Below, piece by piece: positions 1 through 10,532 of a stretch of DNA of 64,000 bases. The position numbers were made by a program, and so were the translations under genes. This DNA comes from Argyresthia goedartella (taxonomy: Eukaryota > Arthropoda > Insecta > Lepidoptera > Argyresthiidae). The stretch covers positions 2,418,001 to 2,482,000 of the forward strand of contig OX463813.1 of assembly GCA_949825045.1 (NCBI GenBank). Reading direction: 5' to 3'. Numbering within the stretch: position 1 is the first letter of the stretch; every line of letters starts with the position of its first letter. The notes beneath the pieces were generated by a model. It saw only the letters and a program-made list of their open reading frames with translations, was not told the DNA's origin and ran no database searches.

Positions 1-460
1 TTGTCACATTAAAATTTATTAATTCTTCATAGGAGTAGAACGATTCTTGACAACTTCTTGACAAGTAACTCACTTTTTAATTTAATTTGAAAGTTTAGAA
101 AGCTCGGTGCATTAGTAATGTCGTCCGGTAGCGAATTGTACACCTTCGGACCCATCACCTGTACTGATACAGACGGTCAGTCCCGTTGGCACCCTTTGGC
201 TCACGGAACCCTAAGAGCTAGACGTAAGCTCTCCTATGTGGCCTAAATCTTGTGGCCTCATTACTTTGTAATACTTAAAGTGTCTCATTAAAAATATTCG
301 CTAGAGCGAAATGCTTTAACGAATAGTGAGCCAGCCCAAGTGTATGTTCGAGTATCGATGATATTGACAGCTTTGTGCTGCACAGACACGGAATGCGGTT
401 ACCGGATTGCAGAGGGCGTTATTAAAATGTTACGTTCGACAAGCAATTGTCATATCTTGG
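1..460. other. Unassigned AT-rich stretch with one repeat fragment
   Basis: I see no gene here. Positions 155-212 carry a degraded 3' end of the dispersed 'F repeat' (motifs acagacgg, then cacccttt and cggaacccta, as in the full copies at 30617 and 44217). The rest is unassigned. The short open frame at 340-534 has no recognisable domain and is probably chance. Confidence 0.4.
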
Positions 461-464
461 AAAA

Positions 465-530
465 GCGCCTTTCATCATACTCAGCCCACATAGACCCACT
501 GCTGGGCATAGGGCTCTTCTCTAAAGCTGT
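465..530 (-). pseudogene. 3' tip of an RTE-type LINE reading frame
   Basis: Read on the minus strand, the segment contains the frame ...PYAQQWVYVG followed by a TGA-rich tail. This resembles the last codons of the RTE-type LINE frames at 53440 and 55885, which end in a similar AQQ/PSS motif before a simple tail. Only about 20 codons remain. Confidence 0.35.
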
Positions 531-1140
531 TTGAGAAGTATTTTGGCCATAAAACGCCACGCGGGACAGTGTGTTTTCACGAGTTTTCCTGTCCCGTGGG
601 CTATTGCGCCAAAGACCATAAGTAGTCAAGTGCAAAAGAGCAATAGAGACCACGAGGAGTTGAAGCTACTGATCAGTCATCACCAGGAGTTAGCAGTACT
701 GAGTACAATCATTTCCCTGTGCGTGCTCAGCAGCTCCCTTCCCCTATCATACGCTCATGCATATTTAGAACGCAGGCAAAGTATGTAACTGAGAGGTATT
801 AAATTAAATCCTGAAGATGTGATTAGTTGTCGACACAGATGAGAGATAACGTGACGTCACACTTTTTGATTGAAATTTATTAAGATAGATAAATTATATT
901 AGACTTAAACTTTACTTAAATAAAATTTGTAAATAATTAATAATAATAATTAATAACTATTATCATTTAGAATCTGCAATTTATTTTAATTGTAATGAAA
1001 GAAATGTAATTTAATGCAAGCTGTGTTTGCCTATAAGTGGACAAGCCTCGACATAGTCTACAAAATGTAATAATTAAGTAAACATGTATTGTCCGTTGGT
1101 GAACCTGAACCAATAAAATAAAATTTAAATTCTTATACGA
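531..1140. other. Unassigned AT-rich sequence
   Basis: No domain is recognisable. The open frame at 531-788 is low-information. A polyadenylation-like AATAAAATAAAA lies near 1112, but no gene is seen upstream of it. Confidence 0.3.
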
Positions 1141-1450
1141 GCGCGGGGAGGTTTAGTCGCGAAAGGTGAAAGACACAGCTTTACAAAGCATATATCTCTG
1201 TCCCTCTCTTTCCTGTGTGACCTCCCCCCGCGGTGTCGGCGTGCTGTGAGTGCAGATCAAATATATCGTCTACATGACAATTTGACGGATGACACAGAAT
1301 ACTTAATAGTGCGATGGCCTCGGCGGCCGCCCACCAAATATGGCGACCGCCGTCCCGCGCTTTGGTTGGTCGAGAGAAAGTGGGCGGGGCTTGCGTGTGC
1401 GCAGGTAGTCGTGGCCTTGACATTGCGTTCTGAGGTCGATTTTTAAATGC
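1140..1450. promoter_or_regulatory. GC/CpG-rich patch, possible promoter or first exon
   Basis: This roughly 300-bp patch is much richer in C, G and CpG than its surroundings. It contains GC-box-like GTGGGCGGGGC (about 1379-1389) and CGCCATATTTG on the minus strand (about 1335). No initiator plus DPE pair of the kind at 41006 was found, and no reading frame longer than about 110 codons. It could be a host promoter, an exonic remnant or an unusual repeat; base composition is the only support. Confidence 0.22.
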
Positions 1451-1686
1451 AATAAAAATTTTAAGTATTGGGGAAATGAGCGCGGTGATGTTGTTTCCTT
1501 TTATTTGTTTATACACTTATGTAGATAGATAGTCTGTATATTTACCTTAGTGAGTGCAAATATCTGTGACAGTGATAGTAACAATTGTTTATCGTTAGTA
1601 AATCCTCGCATTATTAAACTATCGATCTATTTTGAATAATATTTATATTGTAATATTTGTATTAGTAAACACAACTTAACTTTTAA

Positions 1687-1775
1687 GAGAGGTCTAAAAA
1701 TCAATCTGCTAGAGGTTTTCGCCGTTCTTCTCCCACAGTGGTCCAACGTAGAGAAGAGGCATAAAATGACTTAAA
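1687..1775 (+). repeat. LINE 3'-UTR fragment (family of the 23963 frame)
   Basis: It matches the 3' UTR that follows the LINE reading frame at 23963-24280: 'aaatcaatctg', then 'cttctcccacagtggtcca' and 'gtagagaag'. The same segment is present on the minus strand in D1 (6140-6520) and D2, and on the plus strand at 47075. Confidence 0.6.
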
Positions 1776-1926
1776 AATGGCATAAAATGACAGTCTTATA
1801 AAAAATTTTACTTGATTGAATTTTTTATAATATCAACCAATAAAAAACAGCAAATGGACTTTACAGATTGTAACAGAAAGGTTTCACTTTTCCGAACAAA
1901 ACAACTAGGCTCGTATGGTACTGATT

Positions 1927-2747
1927 GACAAGCCTCTCACAAGCATATCGCAGGCTTCAGTAGTTGACAGAGCGAGCGAAGCGACTTAGCGTCCAGTTTC
2001 GAGATTGGGAAATTATCCCTTTGTCCTTCTGTTGTCGCCTACAGGTCGCATTTTTCAACTGATTTTGACGAAAATTGGCACACAAGTTTCGTGATTTACT
2101 AGATTTTTTTAGTCGATAGTAATTTTTGATAAGGGGAAAACGGGCGAAGATTGCTGTTGCGTTAGTTATCGACGGATTTCAATTAAATTTAAGAGGCACA
2201 CTAAATACTTCATTATACACGAGATATTGTGACAAAAATCAAAAAGGGGGCGTGGAGGGGAGGCTCTTTGGGGTATTTTCGACGCCCCTGTAACTTTGTC
2301 GTAGGTAAAGCGAAACACCTGCATTTTTATGATCTATAGGCCACAATTTAAATAGGCAAATTCCTAAACTTAAGTCAATTTAATCCAATTCATTGGATTT
2401 TAATTCCGTTTAAAGTTACGTCATGTTGTGAAAATTTTAATGGTTATAAAGGCTACCAAGGTCTACTATTCTCACAGAACCACTAGTGTAGTATTGCGAA
2501 GTCGAGGACACATTTTCAGGTGTGAGAGAATTTCCCTAAAATCTCACTGTGTTCGCCCTCCTCCTCCAAAGTGTCCTAGCTTGTCTAATACAGTTAAAGG
2601 AAATGCCAGCGAGCCACTCACACCAAAAAAGTGTCCTAGTGATACCTACTTGCCCAATACGATTTAGGGCAAGTCTCTCACACTTGTGAAAAGTGTTCTA
2701 CACTATTGCGCTACTGAAGCCTGAGATGTGCTTGTGAGAGGCTTGTC
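1927..2747. mobile_element. 821-bp element with 37-bp inverted ends
   Basis: Positions 1927-1963 and 2711-2747 are inverted copies of one another with two mismatches; both begin GACAAGCCTCTCACAAGCA. No transposase is encoded. The left interior (about 1970-2140) is a copy of a dispersed family starting GAGCGAGCGAAGCG that recurs at 25215, so the element is nested or chimeric. No convincing target duplication is visible, so the class is unassigned. Confidence 0.55.
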
Positions 2748-2749
2748 CA

Positions 2750-3180
2750 TTAGTAGCATTGCCCTCCTGATCGCCCGGCCCAGTCTGTAGTAGCTATTTA
2801 GTAATCTGTGTCTGTAGTTAGAGGTATAAATTAAAGTTCTTGAAATTAAATATAGTAAAAGTTATGCAGAATGATGTCCCTAACAACCCCTTCAAATACG
2901 ACTACACCTATCGGTTATACCCTGTTTAACAGCAAATCGAAGTAAAAAATATAATATTACCTATCGTAGATATATGTACTTATTCTCTACGAAGGTCTTC
3001 GAGGCCAGTGAGCATGAGTAGGCAACGAAGCGTCAATGGATATTAACGTTCGGACGTTCAGAGACTCTGTGGTTGCATTGTATTCTGGAACTGTAATACG
3101 AACTTTAGTGAAATGGTTGAAAGACCTGACTCATTAACTAGAGGAAATAATTAACACCATCATCAAAAAATTACCGCCTT
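2750..3180. other. Unassigned, possibly unique sequence
   Basis: I could not match this stretch to any other repeat in the window. It has no open frame of note and no RNA gene signature. Confidence 0.3.
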
Positions 3181-3310
3181 TTAAATATACTTTATTGCAC
3201 CGTAACTAATGAGTGAAAATACAGTAACACTTAAGCGCAAAGGCGAGCTTATAACTAAAAAGAGATTTCTTCCAGCAAACCCAGGCAGGACAGATTGTAT
3301 AAAAAACCGC
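3181..3310 (-). repeat. LINE 3' end ('GCGAGCTTAT' family)
   Basis: The minus-strand copy shares the block ctttattgca ... caaaggcgagcttat ... agagatttcttccagcaaac with copies at 13640, 24670, 26275, 45815, 56790 and (plus strand) 59625. The plus-strand copy reads gctggaagagatctctta ... gtgcaataaagaaatttt, that is, a 3' UTR ending in AATAAA. I infer a LINE 3' terminus; only the tail is present. Confidence 0.6.
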
Positions 3311-3458
3311 GCTTCGTGATTTGCGGCTTTAAAATGCGCTTTCTTCACGCGTTTTTCGCGCGTTCTGAAAACGCCGTGTGCAAGGATCTCATAATATGAC
3401 GCCTTTGATGACACTGTCAAGTAGGTGTATGAGATGTAATTAACCAAATTAAGGGAAA

Positions 3459-3800
3459 AAACGGTCAAGTGCGAGTCTAACTCGCGCACGAACATTCCGT
3501 ACCACCGAACGATGGTAAGGATGATGTGGAGTGAATAGTTTGGATTTTACATAGCAAATTTTGTTTACAAAATTAAATTAATTATGTGGTATTGAAAGAA
3601 TTGTTGTGGCTCCCGCACAACAATTCTTTCAATACCACATAGAAACTTATGAATGCACCCTTAAATATTTATTAAATTCTGTGTTTTAGTATTTGTTGTT
3701 AAAGCGGCAACAGAAATATATCGTCTGTGAAAATGTCATCTGTCTAACTATCACGGTTCATGAGATACAGCCTGGTGACAGACCTGGTGGTTCTGTGAAA
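3459..3800 (+). repeat. F repeat copy with internal fold-back
   Basis: This dispersed family begins cggtcaagtgcgagtctaac and continues through a 'ttccgtaccaccg' block to a gacagacgg-rich tail ending ggtacggaacccta. Here the middle is rearranged: 3583-3608 and 3616-3641 form a perfect 26-bp inverted repeat around a 7-nt spacer. In the copies at 14381, 30617, 37783 and 44217 the same segment has one arm only. Confidence 0.7.
3583..3641. repeat. Perfect 26-bp inverted repeat, 7-nt loop
   Basis: Left arm 3583-3608 (TATGTGGTATTGAAAGAATT...) is exactly complementary to 3616-3641. The downstream sequence continues as the reverse complement of the F-repeat segment that normally lies upstream (gtgcattcataagttt). 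This points to a fold-back duplication inside this copy. Confidence 0.9.
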
Positions 3801-3872
3801 ACTACTACACTAAATTTTGTGATCATTTCCCTTATTTGGTAGTCAAAACTTATATTCGAATATTTCTACCAT

Positions 3873-4356
3873 AATAGTAGTTTATGTGACTGCTACATAA
3901 TGGAGGGCATTGATACTGGAGAGTGGGTTTATGAAACGAACCGAAGGCGAGTTTCATAATAATATCACTCGGGAGTATATATAATAATATCTCTCAATTT
4001 TAATGCCTAATTATGTACAGTTACATACAATAGTTTATCTACACACATATCATAAGCTCTCTTTGATGTGTTCAAGAACCGCATGTTCGACCGGTATGTG
4101 GGATTGATCATTGCTCTGCAGTTGTTTAGCTTGTTCAGTAGTACCAACTTCACAGACAAACTAGGGGCGGCACGCAGGCTGGCGTCGGCGTTCGAAATTT
4201 GAATGTCATAATTTGACAAATTTTGGTACAATAAGGTCATAATGTACAAATTTTCAGACAAGAAATGAGTTTTTACCATTAGTTTTACATTATGCTGGTC
4301 GTAACGTGCTGTTTTTAGGCACAGTAAAGAGGGTTTATGATGCGTGTGTAGATAAA
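3873..4356 (-). mobile_element. 'A' MITE-like element, copy 1
   Basis: This is one of five copies (others 16509, 19528/19722, 28723, 59975). The core is about 320 bp bounded by inverted ends tttatctacacacatatca / tgatrygtgtgtagataaa, followed by a conserved tail ending in cacataaactactat. The open frame within it (4007-4279) lies over the inverted ends and conserved core and recurs, degraded, in the other copies. It is not recognisable as a transposase. I treat it as a non-autonomous element. Confidence 0.6.
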
Positions 4357-4387
4357 CGCTATTAACTTTTCTAAATATCCTATAGTC

Positions 4388-4450
4388 TCCATAGCTGAGA
4401 CGATGGGCTAGCGCTTTGTCACGAAAAACGGAGTATTGATCAACCAGCTA
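4388..4450 (+). repeat. SINE-B tail fragment
   Basis: The block ctccatagctg..gatgggctag..gtcacg.aaa.cggagtattga is the characteristic tail of SINE-B variant 1 (compare the complete right-end copy at 63712). The head is missing. Confidence 0.6.
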
Positions 4451-4755
4451 AATGACGCTATATTACGTTATGTTATTATCCTCAGAATCATTATGCAGAA
4501 ACTTCCCACGTAGATTCCGATTACAAAATCATCTCATATAGTCCTTATAACGTATGAACCTGGTCATATTATAACACAATCGAGATCAGCAATGCACCAT
4601 CTCCCAATTAGTTCAGTGTGTGGAGGCAAGCTCATCGCTTTTCTGGCTAGACGCTAGACGTTAGATGTTAATAAGCCCCGGGGCCATAACTATACTGCGT
4701 CGGTATACCTATGCCGCTTTCAGAATAATTATGTTGGATCTTTTATCATATAGTT

Positions 4756-5922
4756 ATCACTGATGGAAATTTATAACTAGTTTAGTAACAGTGACTTCCT
4801 GTGTTTTAAATGTGATGCCAAACAGATATGGCTGTCGGTTGTAGCCTCGTTTGTGACTCGTTTCTATAGTTACCAGTCACCGTTCGCTTGAATTTATTTT
4901 CAGTAGCTTTCTGTGCGTATTGGCTAAAGACCTATCAGATTAAATCTTCATCAGTAATGGAAATTACTAACTAGTTTAGTTACAGTGACTTGCTATGTTT
5001 TAAATGGGATGCCAAACAGATATGGCTATCGGTTGAAACCTCGTTTGTGACTCGTTTCTATAGTTACCAGTCACCGATCGCTTGAATTTATTTTCAGTAG
5101 CTTTCTCTGCTTATTGGCTAAAGACATATCAGGTTAAATCTTCATCAGTAATGGAAATTACTAACTAGTTTAGTTGCAGTCATTTCCTGTGTATTAAATG
5201 GGACGCCAAACAGATATGGCTGTCGGTTGTAGCCTCGTTTGTGACTCGTTTCTATAGTTACCAGTCACCGATCGCTTGAATTTATTTTCAGTAGCTTTCT
5301 CTGCTTATTGGCTAAAGACCTATCAGATTAAATCTTCATCAGTAATGGAAATTACCAACTAGTTTAGTTACAGTGACTTGCTATGTTTTAAATGGGATGC
5401 CAAACAGATATGGCCATCGGTTGAAGCCTCGATTGTGACTCGTTTCCATAGTTACCAGTCACCGATCGCTTGAATTTATTTTCAGTAGCTTTCTCTGCTT
5501 ATTGGCTAAAGACCTATCGGATTAAATCTTCATCAGTAAAGGAATTTACTAACTAGTTTAGTAACAGTGACTTCCTGTGTTTTAAATGGGATGCCAAACA
5601 GATATGGCTATCGGTTGTAGCCTGGTTTGTGAGTCGTTTCTATAGTTACCAGTCACCGATCGCTTGAATTTATTTTCAGTAGCTTTCTCTGCTTATTGAC
5701 TAAAGACCTATCAGACTAAATATTCATCAGTAATGGAAATTACTAACTAGTTTAGTTGTTGCAGTCACTTCCTGTGTATTAAATAGGACGCCAAACAGAC
5801 ATGGCTATCTGTTGAAGCCTCATTTGTGACTCGTTTCCATGGTTACCAGTCACTGATCATTTGAATTTATTTTCAGTAGTTTTCTGTGCTTATTGGCTAA
5901 AGAACTATCAGATTAAATCTTC
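4756..5922. repeat. Six-unit tandem array, 194-bp period
   Basis: The landmark TAACTAGTTTAGT recurs at about 4774, 4968, 5162, 5356, 5550 and 5744, a constant 194-bp step. Each unit contains the same order of blocks, including ggatgccaaacagatatgg, tgtgactcgtttc and accagtcaccgatcgcttg. Units differ at a few to roughly ten per cent of sites, and the final one carries a 3-bp insertion. No coding potential is seen. Confidence 0.9.
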
Positions 5923-6139
5923 AAAGTTACTGATTAGGGCTGTAAGCAAAACTACTTTTATTTGGGTGTAATATTGTTATTGTAACATTGACATCAATGT
6001 TTTTAATTCAAAACGACCATGACTGTTCGCCGCGCACAGTGCTTGAATGTTCAGCGGACCATTTTTTATACTTTTTATAGAACGGAAAATATACTTTTTG
6101 AAGTCCACTTAAAGATTTTACATCATATAATGGGACAAC

Positions 6140-6520
6140 AAAAGTGTATCAAAATTCCAAATTCCAAATTACAAATATCTTTTTGTTACTGTAGATATTT
6201 CCATATACTTAGTAAACGTCATTTTTGCCACTTCTCTACATTGGACCACTGTGGGAGAAGAAGGGCGTAGAAACTCCAACAGATTGATTTTGAGATCTCT
6301 TTTAAAAATTGGTTTTGCTTAACTATTACAAATATTATAATATTAATTATCACGCTTAATAAGCAGCAATAAATAATTGCAAAAATATAAGCTTTTAGCT
6401 TTGAGCTAGATTAACCCCATACAGTCCCATCATTTAAGTAATCTTGAACATTGTGATATATATCCCTTCTTGGACAAAGTCGCTTTAACATGCTTTTTAA
6501 TTGATCAATAGAAATGGTAA
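6140..6520 (-). pseudogene. LINE 3' end and C-terminal remnant within D1
   Basis: On the minus strand this is the same LINE as at 23963. Remnants of the C-terminal codons (about 6410-6500, including the segment encoding DxxVWG) are followed by the 3' UTR with the reverse complement of cttctcccacagtggtcca at 6225-6275. Stops and indels have destroyed the frame. Confidence 0.65.
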
Positions 6521-6529
6521 AAATATAAT

Positions 6530-6776
6530 GATCACCAAAGTATTTTTTTCTTACCCAAAATGGGTAAATGATCACCAAAAGTTGCAGTAAATATCAGGGC
6601 AAAATACTGCGGTAGCTTAGGTGAAGGGTAAAGGGGGTGAGCGAAGCGAAGCCCCCTTTATCCTTCGTGTTAGGTTGAACATGTAAGAACAACAAAAAAT
6701 ACTTTAAACATAAACTTAGTACATTAAACATAAAAGGAAGTTTGGTGATCATTTATCCAATCACAATTTGGTGATC
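6530..6776. mobile_element. Element with paired GATCACCAAA inverted ends (D1)
   Basis: GATCACCAAA occurs at 6530 and 6570, and its reverse complement TTTGGTGATC at 6741 and 6767, giving doubled inverted subterminal motifs. The centre (6595-6720) is the 'CCTAACACGAAGGAT' block with a GC stem (AAAGGGGG ... CCCCCTTT) that is also found inside the P and Q elements. No target duplication was resolved, so the element limits are approximate. Confidence 0.45.
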
Positions 6777-7016
6777 ATTTACTAATTCTGGCAGTCATTT
6801 CGAATTTATTGGTAGTAAATTTTCGAATTTTTTGGTAATCGTTTAAACACAAGCCGATATAGAAACATCCAGACCACGGCCGTATAGTATGTGCACTGCA
6901 CATGTTACATTGAAACTAAACCTCGACAATGGCCAGTTATCATCGCGCCTCCCGATGGACGTGGTAGGGTTCGGTAGGGTTGGCGCTTTTTGCCAAATGG
7001 ACATTGTAATAAATCC

Positions 7017-7383
7017 AACTAATATTATAAATGTGAAAGTATAGCGATGTTAAGATGTTTTGATGTTTGAAGGTTTGGATGTTTGTGTTTTATTATTATT
7101 ATTACTTACTGGAAAGTCTTGTTATATGCTATGTTAACAGTTTCTATGAAATAAAACAACTTTTATTTATTTATTTATTTTATTTATTTGTGTGTTTGTG
7201 CCTCAATCACGCTAAAACGGCTGAACGGATTTGAATGAAATTTACCACAGAGATAGTTTATGAGCTAGATTAACAAATAGGATACTTTTTGTCCGACTGC
7301 ACCAGAGGGAGGGGAATGTTATCTCGGTAAATGATAATTCCTAGGAACACGCAGATGAAGTTGCGGGCATCAATTAGTATGGT
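7017..7383 (-). repeat. G repeat interrupted by AT-rich insertion (D1)
   Basis: The G repeat (plus orientation: gctgatgcccgcaacttcat ... tttataatattagttgga) is seen here reversed. Its two parts, 7017-7085 and 7187-7383, are separated by about 100 bp that ends in a (TTTA)n run. The uninterrupted copy at 55303 shows that the insertion is extra sequence. I infer a non-LTR retroposon family from its simple-repeat-like end and wide dispersal. Confidence 0.6.
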
Positions 7384-7503
7384 AATAAATGTGGCTAATC
7401 AAAGATCGCATAGGAAACAATTTAGTGTTGTATGTTATAGGAAATACGCTTAGAATAGATTTAAATTACTTATTACAGCTTGTATTTATAAGTCTTAGAA
7501 AGG

Positions 7504-8639
7504 TGTTGTCGTATAGCGACAAGAACCTAACCAGAACCTAACAAGAAACAACAACCAGGATAAAATTTAGAAATGACAGTTTATTATGTTTATTTTACAA
7601 TGACTATTTAAAAAAAAATGATATGCGGATGAGGATGAATGAGGTGACACAGGTTTTACAAAAACAAAAGTACAAAATATATAAAAAGGGGAGCGAAGGA
7701 CACGGAGAGTAGGAGGGCAGAACAGGGAGCACGCGGCGGTGGTGCCCGGAGCCTGGAGTAGTTGTGAGTAGCTGGAGATCCGGTGGAGGTGTAGGAGATG
7801 GCTTGAAGGCAGCAGCACGTCAGGGTATAGGTGGTTGGAGACGGCAGCACGTCAGGGTATAGATGGTTGGAGACGGCAGCACGTCAGGGTATAGGTGGTT
7901 GGAGACGGCAGCACGTCAGGGTATCGATGGTTGGAGACGGCAGCACGTCAGGAGATAGGTGGTTAGAGACGGCAGTAAGGCAGCAGCAGCAAACCGTAGG
8001 CAACTCAGCAGAGGCTCGCAGGATCCCGGGGCAGTGCGACCCCGGGATAAGGCCTTTAGGTGAAGCTTCTTCTTCAAGAGCTAAAGTGATTCCCCCAATT
8101 TCAGAAATGTTCCGCTCTTATACCCTTTTTGGAGAGTTCTAAAAATTATTGAAATTAAAAGCAATTTTTGTGAATGGCCAAGAGGGAAAAAGTATTTTTG
8201 TAAAAGTATTGAAGTAAACATATCAGACCGCTAATGAGTTTGAATGGACATTGCCATGACAACCAGATAAACAACGACATCAAAATATGTCAGATTTTGG
8301 TTTCAGGCTCGTAATAGAGAAAACAACAAGATAACAATGAAAATTGGGACAGTTACAGATACATTAAAAGGTAGCGCACCAGCGCGCAAAAAGCCCGAGA
8401 TTGCAGAGTTTTGGAGAAAGCCAAATACAAGGTCACCAAAGGTAAACCCCTTCGACATCGATTTAACAGTGCTGATAGTGTGAAAATACGAAGTGAAAAT
8501 GATTTGTTATTGTGTTCTTATGGTTTAAAACGTTACAGGGTCCTATGCAAATAAAGGTGATACGAAATATCCAGCTGTGAGATAAATGCAGACCATCAAA
8601 GCAGACTGGAAAATGGCATGTAAGTAGCATAACACTACA
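7504..8639 (-). mobile_element. LTR of a gypsy-type retrotransposon
   Basis: The segment begins TGTTGTCG at 7504 and ends CACTACA at 8639, giving the TG...CA ends expected of an LTR in either orientation. Immediately adjacent at 8640-8650 is TTTTCCCCTC, the complement of a purine-rich tract placed exactly where the minus-strand polypurine tract should lie. The pol remnant lies on the far side at 9199-10377. It is therefore the 3' LTR of a minus-strand element. Only one LTR is visible in the window, so the boundaries are inferred from ends and context. It contains a 33-bp tandem repeat at 7827-7975. Confidence 0.65.
7827..7975. repeat. 33-bp tandem repeat inside the LTR
   Basis: About four and a half units of a roughly 33-bp motif, ggtggttggagacggcagca plus cgtcagggtata, lie head to tail. 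The period is a multiple of three, which keeps an open frame (7831-8142) through the array. That frame has no other coding sign and is best explained by the repeat. Confidence 0.85.
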
Positions 8640-9198
8640 TTTTCCCCTCGACCCTGGAAAAAATTTTGACTCAGCAAAAATTTTGATATGTACATTTTAA
8701 AATAAACCATAAAAACACAGCTTTGCAGAAACAGACATCACCAGGCAAAATCAGATATACCATCTCTTACATTCATCATCTTCATTCAGGTAAGGGTGGA
8801 GTTCACATTCAATGACTACCACTCTATAAGTGTGTTTTCGAAAGGACATTCAGGCTTACTTAAGGAGTTGTCATCCGCTCCTGCGTGGAAAAAAAATAAG
8901 TGGAGGTAAAGAGAAACAAATTAATCCTAAGGTAGCTTTAGTCGCTTTGACTTAAGAAAAGATTAAGAACGGCCAGAGCGGTAGGGCTCGAAGCCAGAGA
9001 TCAGCAACATCGTCAACGAGATGTGTCTGAAATAAAGATAAAAAAAAAGGTGAAGACTAACCAACGAAGATTCGAGGTCCTAAAGTAAAATGTGTTGAAG
9101 AACACTGGATTAAAGGAAGAAATAAAAATAATAAGGTGAAAATGATGGTGATATTTATACATATATACAAATTAACAGTTAATAGAAGTTAAGAAAAT
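8640..9198 (-). mobile_element. Gypsy internal region between pol and LTR, with polypurine tract
   Basis: This 560-bp stretch separates the pol stop codon (9199) from the LTR. The minus-strand purine tract GAGGGGAAAA abuts the LTR. No env-like or other open frame is visible. Confidence 0.5.
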
Positions 9199-10377
9199 TT
9201 AAGATTTTATATCTTTAATGTGCCACTTGCCTCTAACTCCGTTAGGGTCTTCGAGAATGTATTCTAATGGTGAAAGTTTGGTTATTATTTTACATTTTAT
9301 GAATTTAGGGGCAAGTTTAGCATTAAAGTATGCGCCAGCATTGCTTAAAACATGGTTTTTACGCCAAACAGTATCTCCCACATTAAATTCTTTAAAAGAC
9401 CGGCGAAGATCATTGCGAGCGCTATTTTTAGCGTGAGCTATGTGAAGTTTAGTTTGAACTCTGTGAAAGATAGATGAGAGGAGACCAGCATTAGACGTGT
9501 AAATATCACGAGGCATAAATATCAATTCCTCGAGATTCTGAGTTGGAGTATAGAAGGAACCACAAGGTATTGTTTCCCTACCAAAGACTAAAAAGTTTGG
9601 AGTAAAGCCAGTAGCAACGTTTGTAGCGCTGTTCATTGCGAACTGAATCTTAGTAAGATGGTTGTCCCAGGATCTATGATCGTCTCCTACTAGGGATGCT
9701 AGAGCTGTAATAATCGTACTATTAAATTTCTCTGTAGGATTAACCTGAGGACAATATAAAGCTGTGTGAAAAATACAAGGAACGTTATAAGAATTTAAGA
9801 ATGAGTGGAATTCTCGCGACTGAAATTGAACAGCGTTGCCCATTATAATAGTTTGGGGAATGCCATGAACTAGAAACACTGAATTTTCTAAGACATTAAT
9901 GATATTAGCTGAAGTAGCACGTTTAAGGGGAAAAATCATAGTATATTTAGTAAAATTGCAGTTAATTACCAGAATATACTGATTTCTTCTCCGGGTCATA
10001 GGCAATGGACCCATAAGGTATAGTTTGAAAAGGTCTGGAGCAAAGTTTAGGTTTACCCATAAGACCATAGGGAGAATGATTAGGGTGTTTGTAGGTTAAG
10101 CAGGTTTCACAAGTCGAGATTAAATTGGCAATGTCCTTAAACATACTAGGCCAATAGTATTTTAAAGATATTTTCTTGAATGTCTTGAAGATACCAAGGT
10201 GGAGTTCTGAAGGGGAACAATGGCTAACTTCAATAAGTGCATGTCTATCTTGCGGCAGTGGAACTTCTTTCCAAATAAAGTCATCGTTTAGACGATCGGG
10301 ACAATGGATGCAGCGGTAAAGTTTGTTATCCCTGATAGTTGGGTAGTTGGTATATGCGTCTGGGTTGTTGGAGCATC
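9199..10377 (-). pseudogene. Gypsy/Ty3-type pol remnant: integrase domain, frameshifted
   Basis: Two overlapping minus-strand frames (10377-9962 and 10068-9199) together cover an integrase. The first carries an HHCC zinc-binding region with both histidines in SHCSPSELH and both cysteines in CETC. The second carries the catalytic core and a C-terminal region ending WHIKDIK. The frame changes near 10010-10025, and the segment expected to hold the first catalytic aspartate is disrupted there. The second catalytic aspartate is also gone: the stretch reads IIMGNAVQF, with glycine at that site. The glutamate in NPTEKF remains. Gag, protease, reverse transcriptase and RNase H are absent because the element is cut at 10377, where block D2 begins. 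It cannot integrate by itself. The family is secure; the clade within gypsy was not determined. Confidence 0.85.
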
Positions 10378-10532
10378 CTCCCAATTAGTTCAGTGTGTGG
10401 AGGCAAGCTCATCGCTTTTCTGGCTAGACGCTAGACGTTAGATGTTAATAAGCCCCGGGGCCATAACTATACTGCGTCGGTATACCTATGCCGCTTTCAG
10501 AATAATTATGTTGGATCTTTTATCATATAGTT

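Larger units (their letters stand above)
4601..7503. repeat. Block D1: first copy of a 2.9-kb direct duplication
   Basis: From ctcccaattag at 4601 to aaaggtg at 7503 the sequence is repeated at 10378-13286, with scattered single-base differences (by eye a few per cent at most) and small indels. Both copies contain, in order, a 194-bp tandem array, a minus-strand LINE 3' end, an element with GATCACCAAA inverted motifs around a GC-rich hairpin block, and a G repeat split by an AT-rich insertion. Because the same nested insertions are shared, they predate the duplication. The flanking sequences on both sides differ. Confidence 0.9.

Noticed and set aside
6019..6270. Open frame duplicated at 11796 (MTVRRAQCLN...)
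   Set aside because: The frame runs from unique block sequence into a reversed LINE 3' UTR. It is preserved only because the whole block was duplicated, and the two copies already differ in frame downstream.
7831..8142. 103-codon frame with repeated GDGSTSG units
   Set aside because: It is produced by the 33-bp tandem repeat in the LTR on the strand opposite to the gypsy genes.
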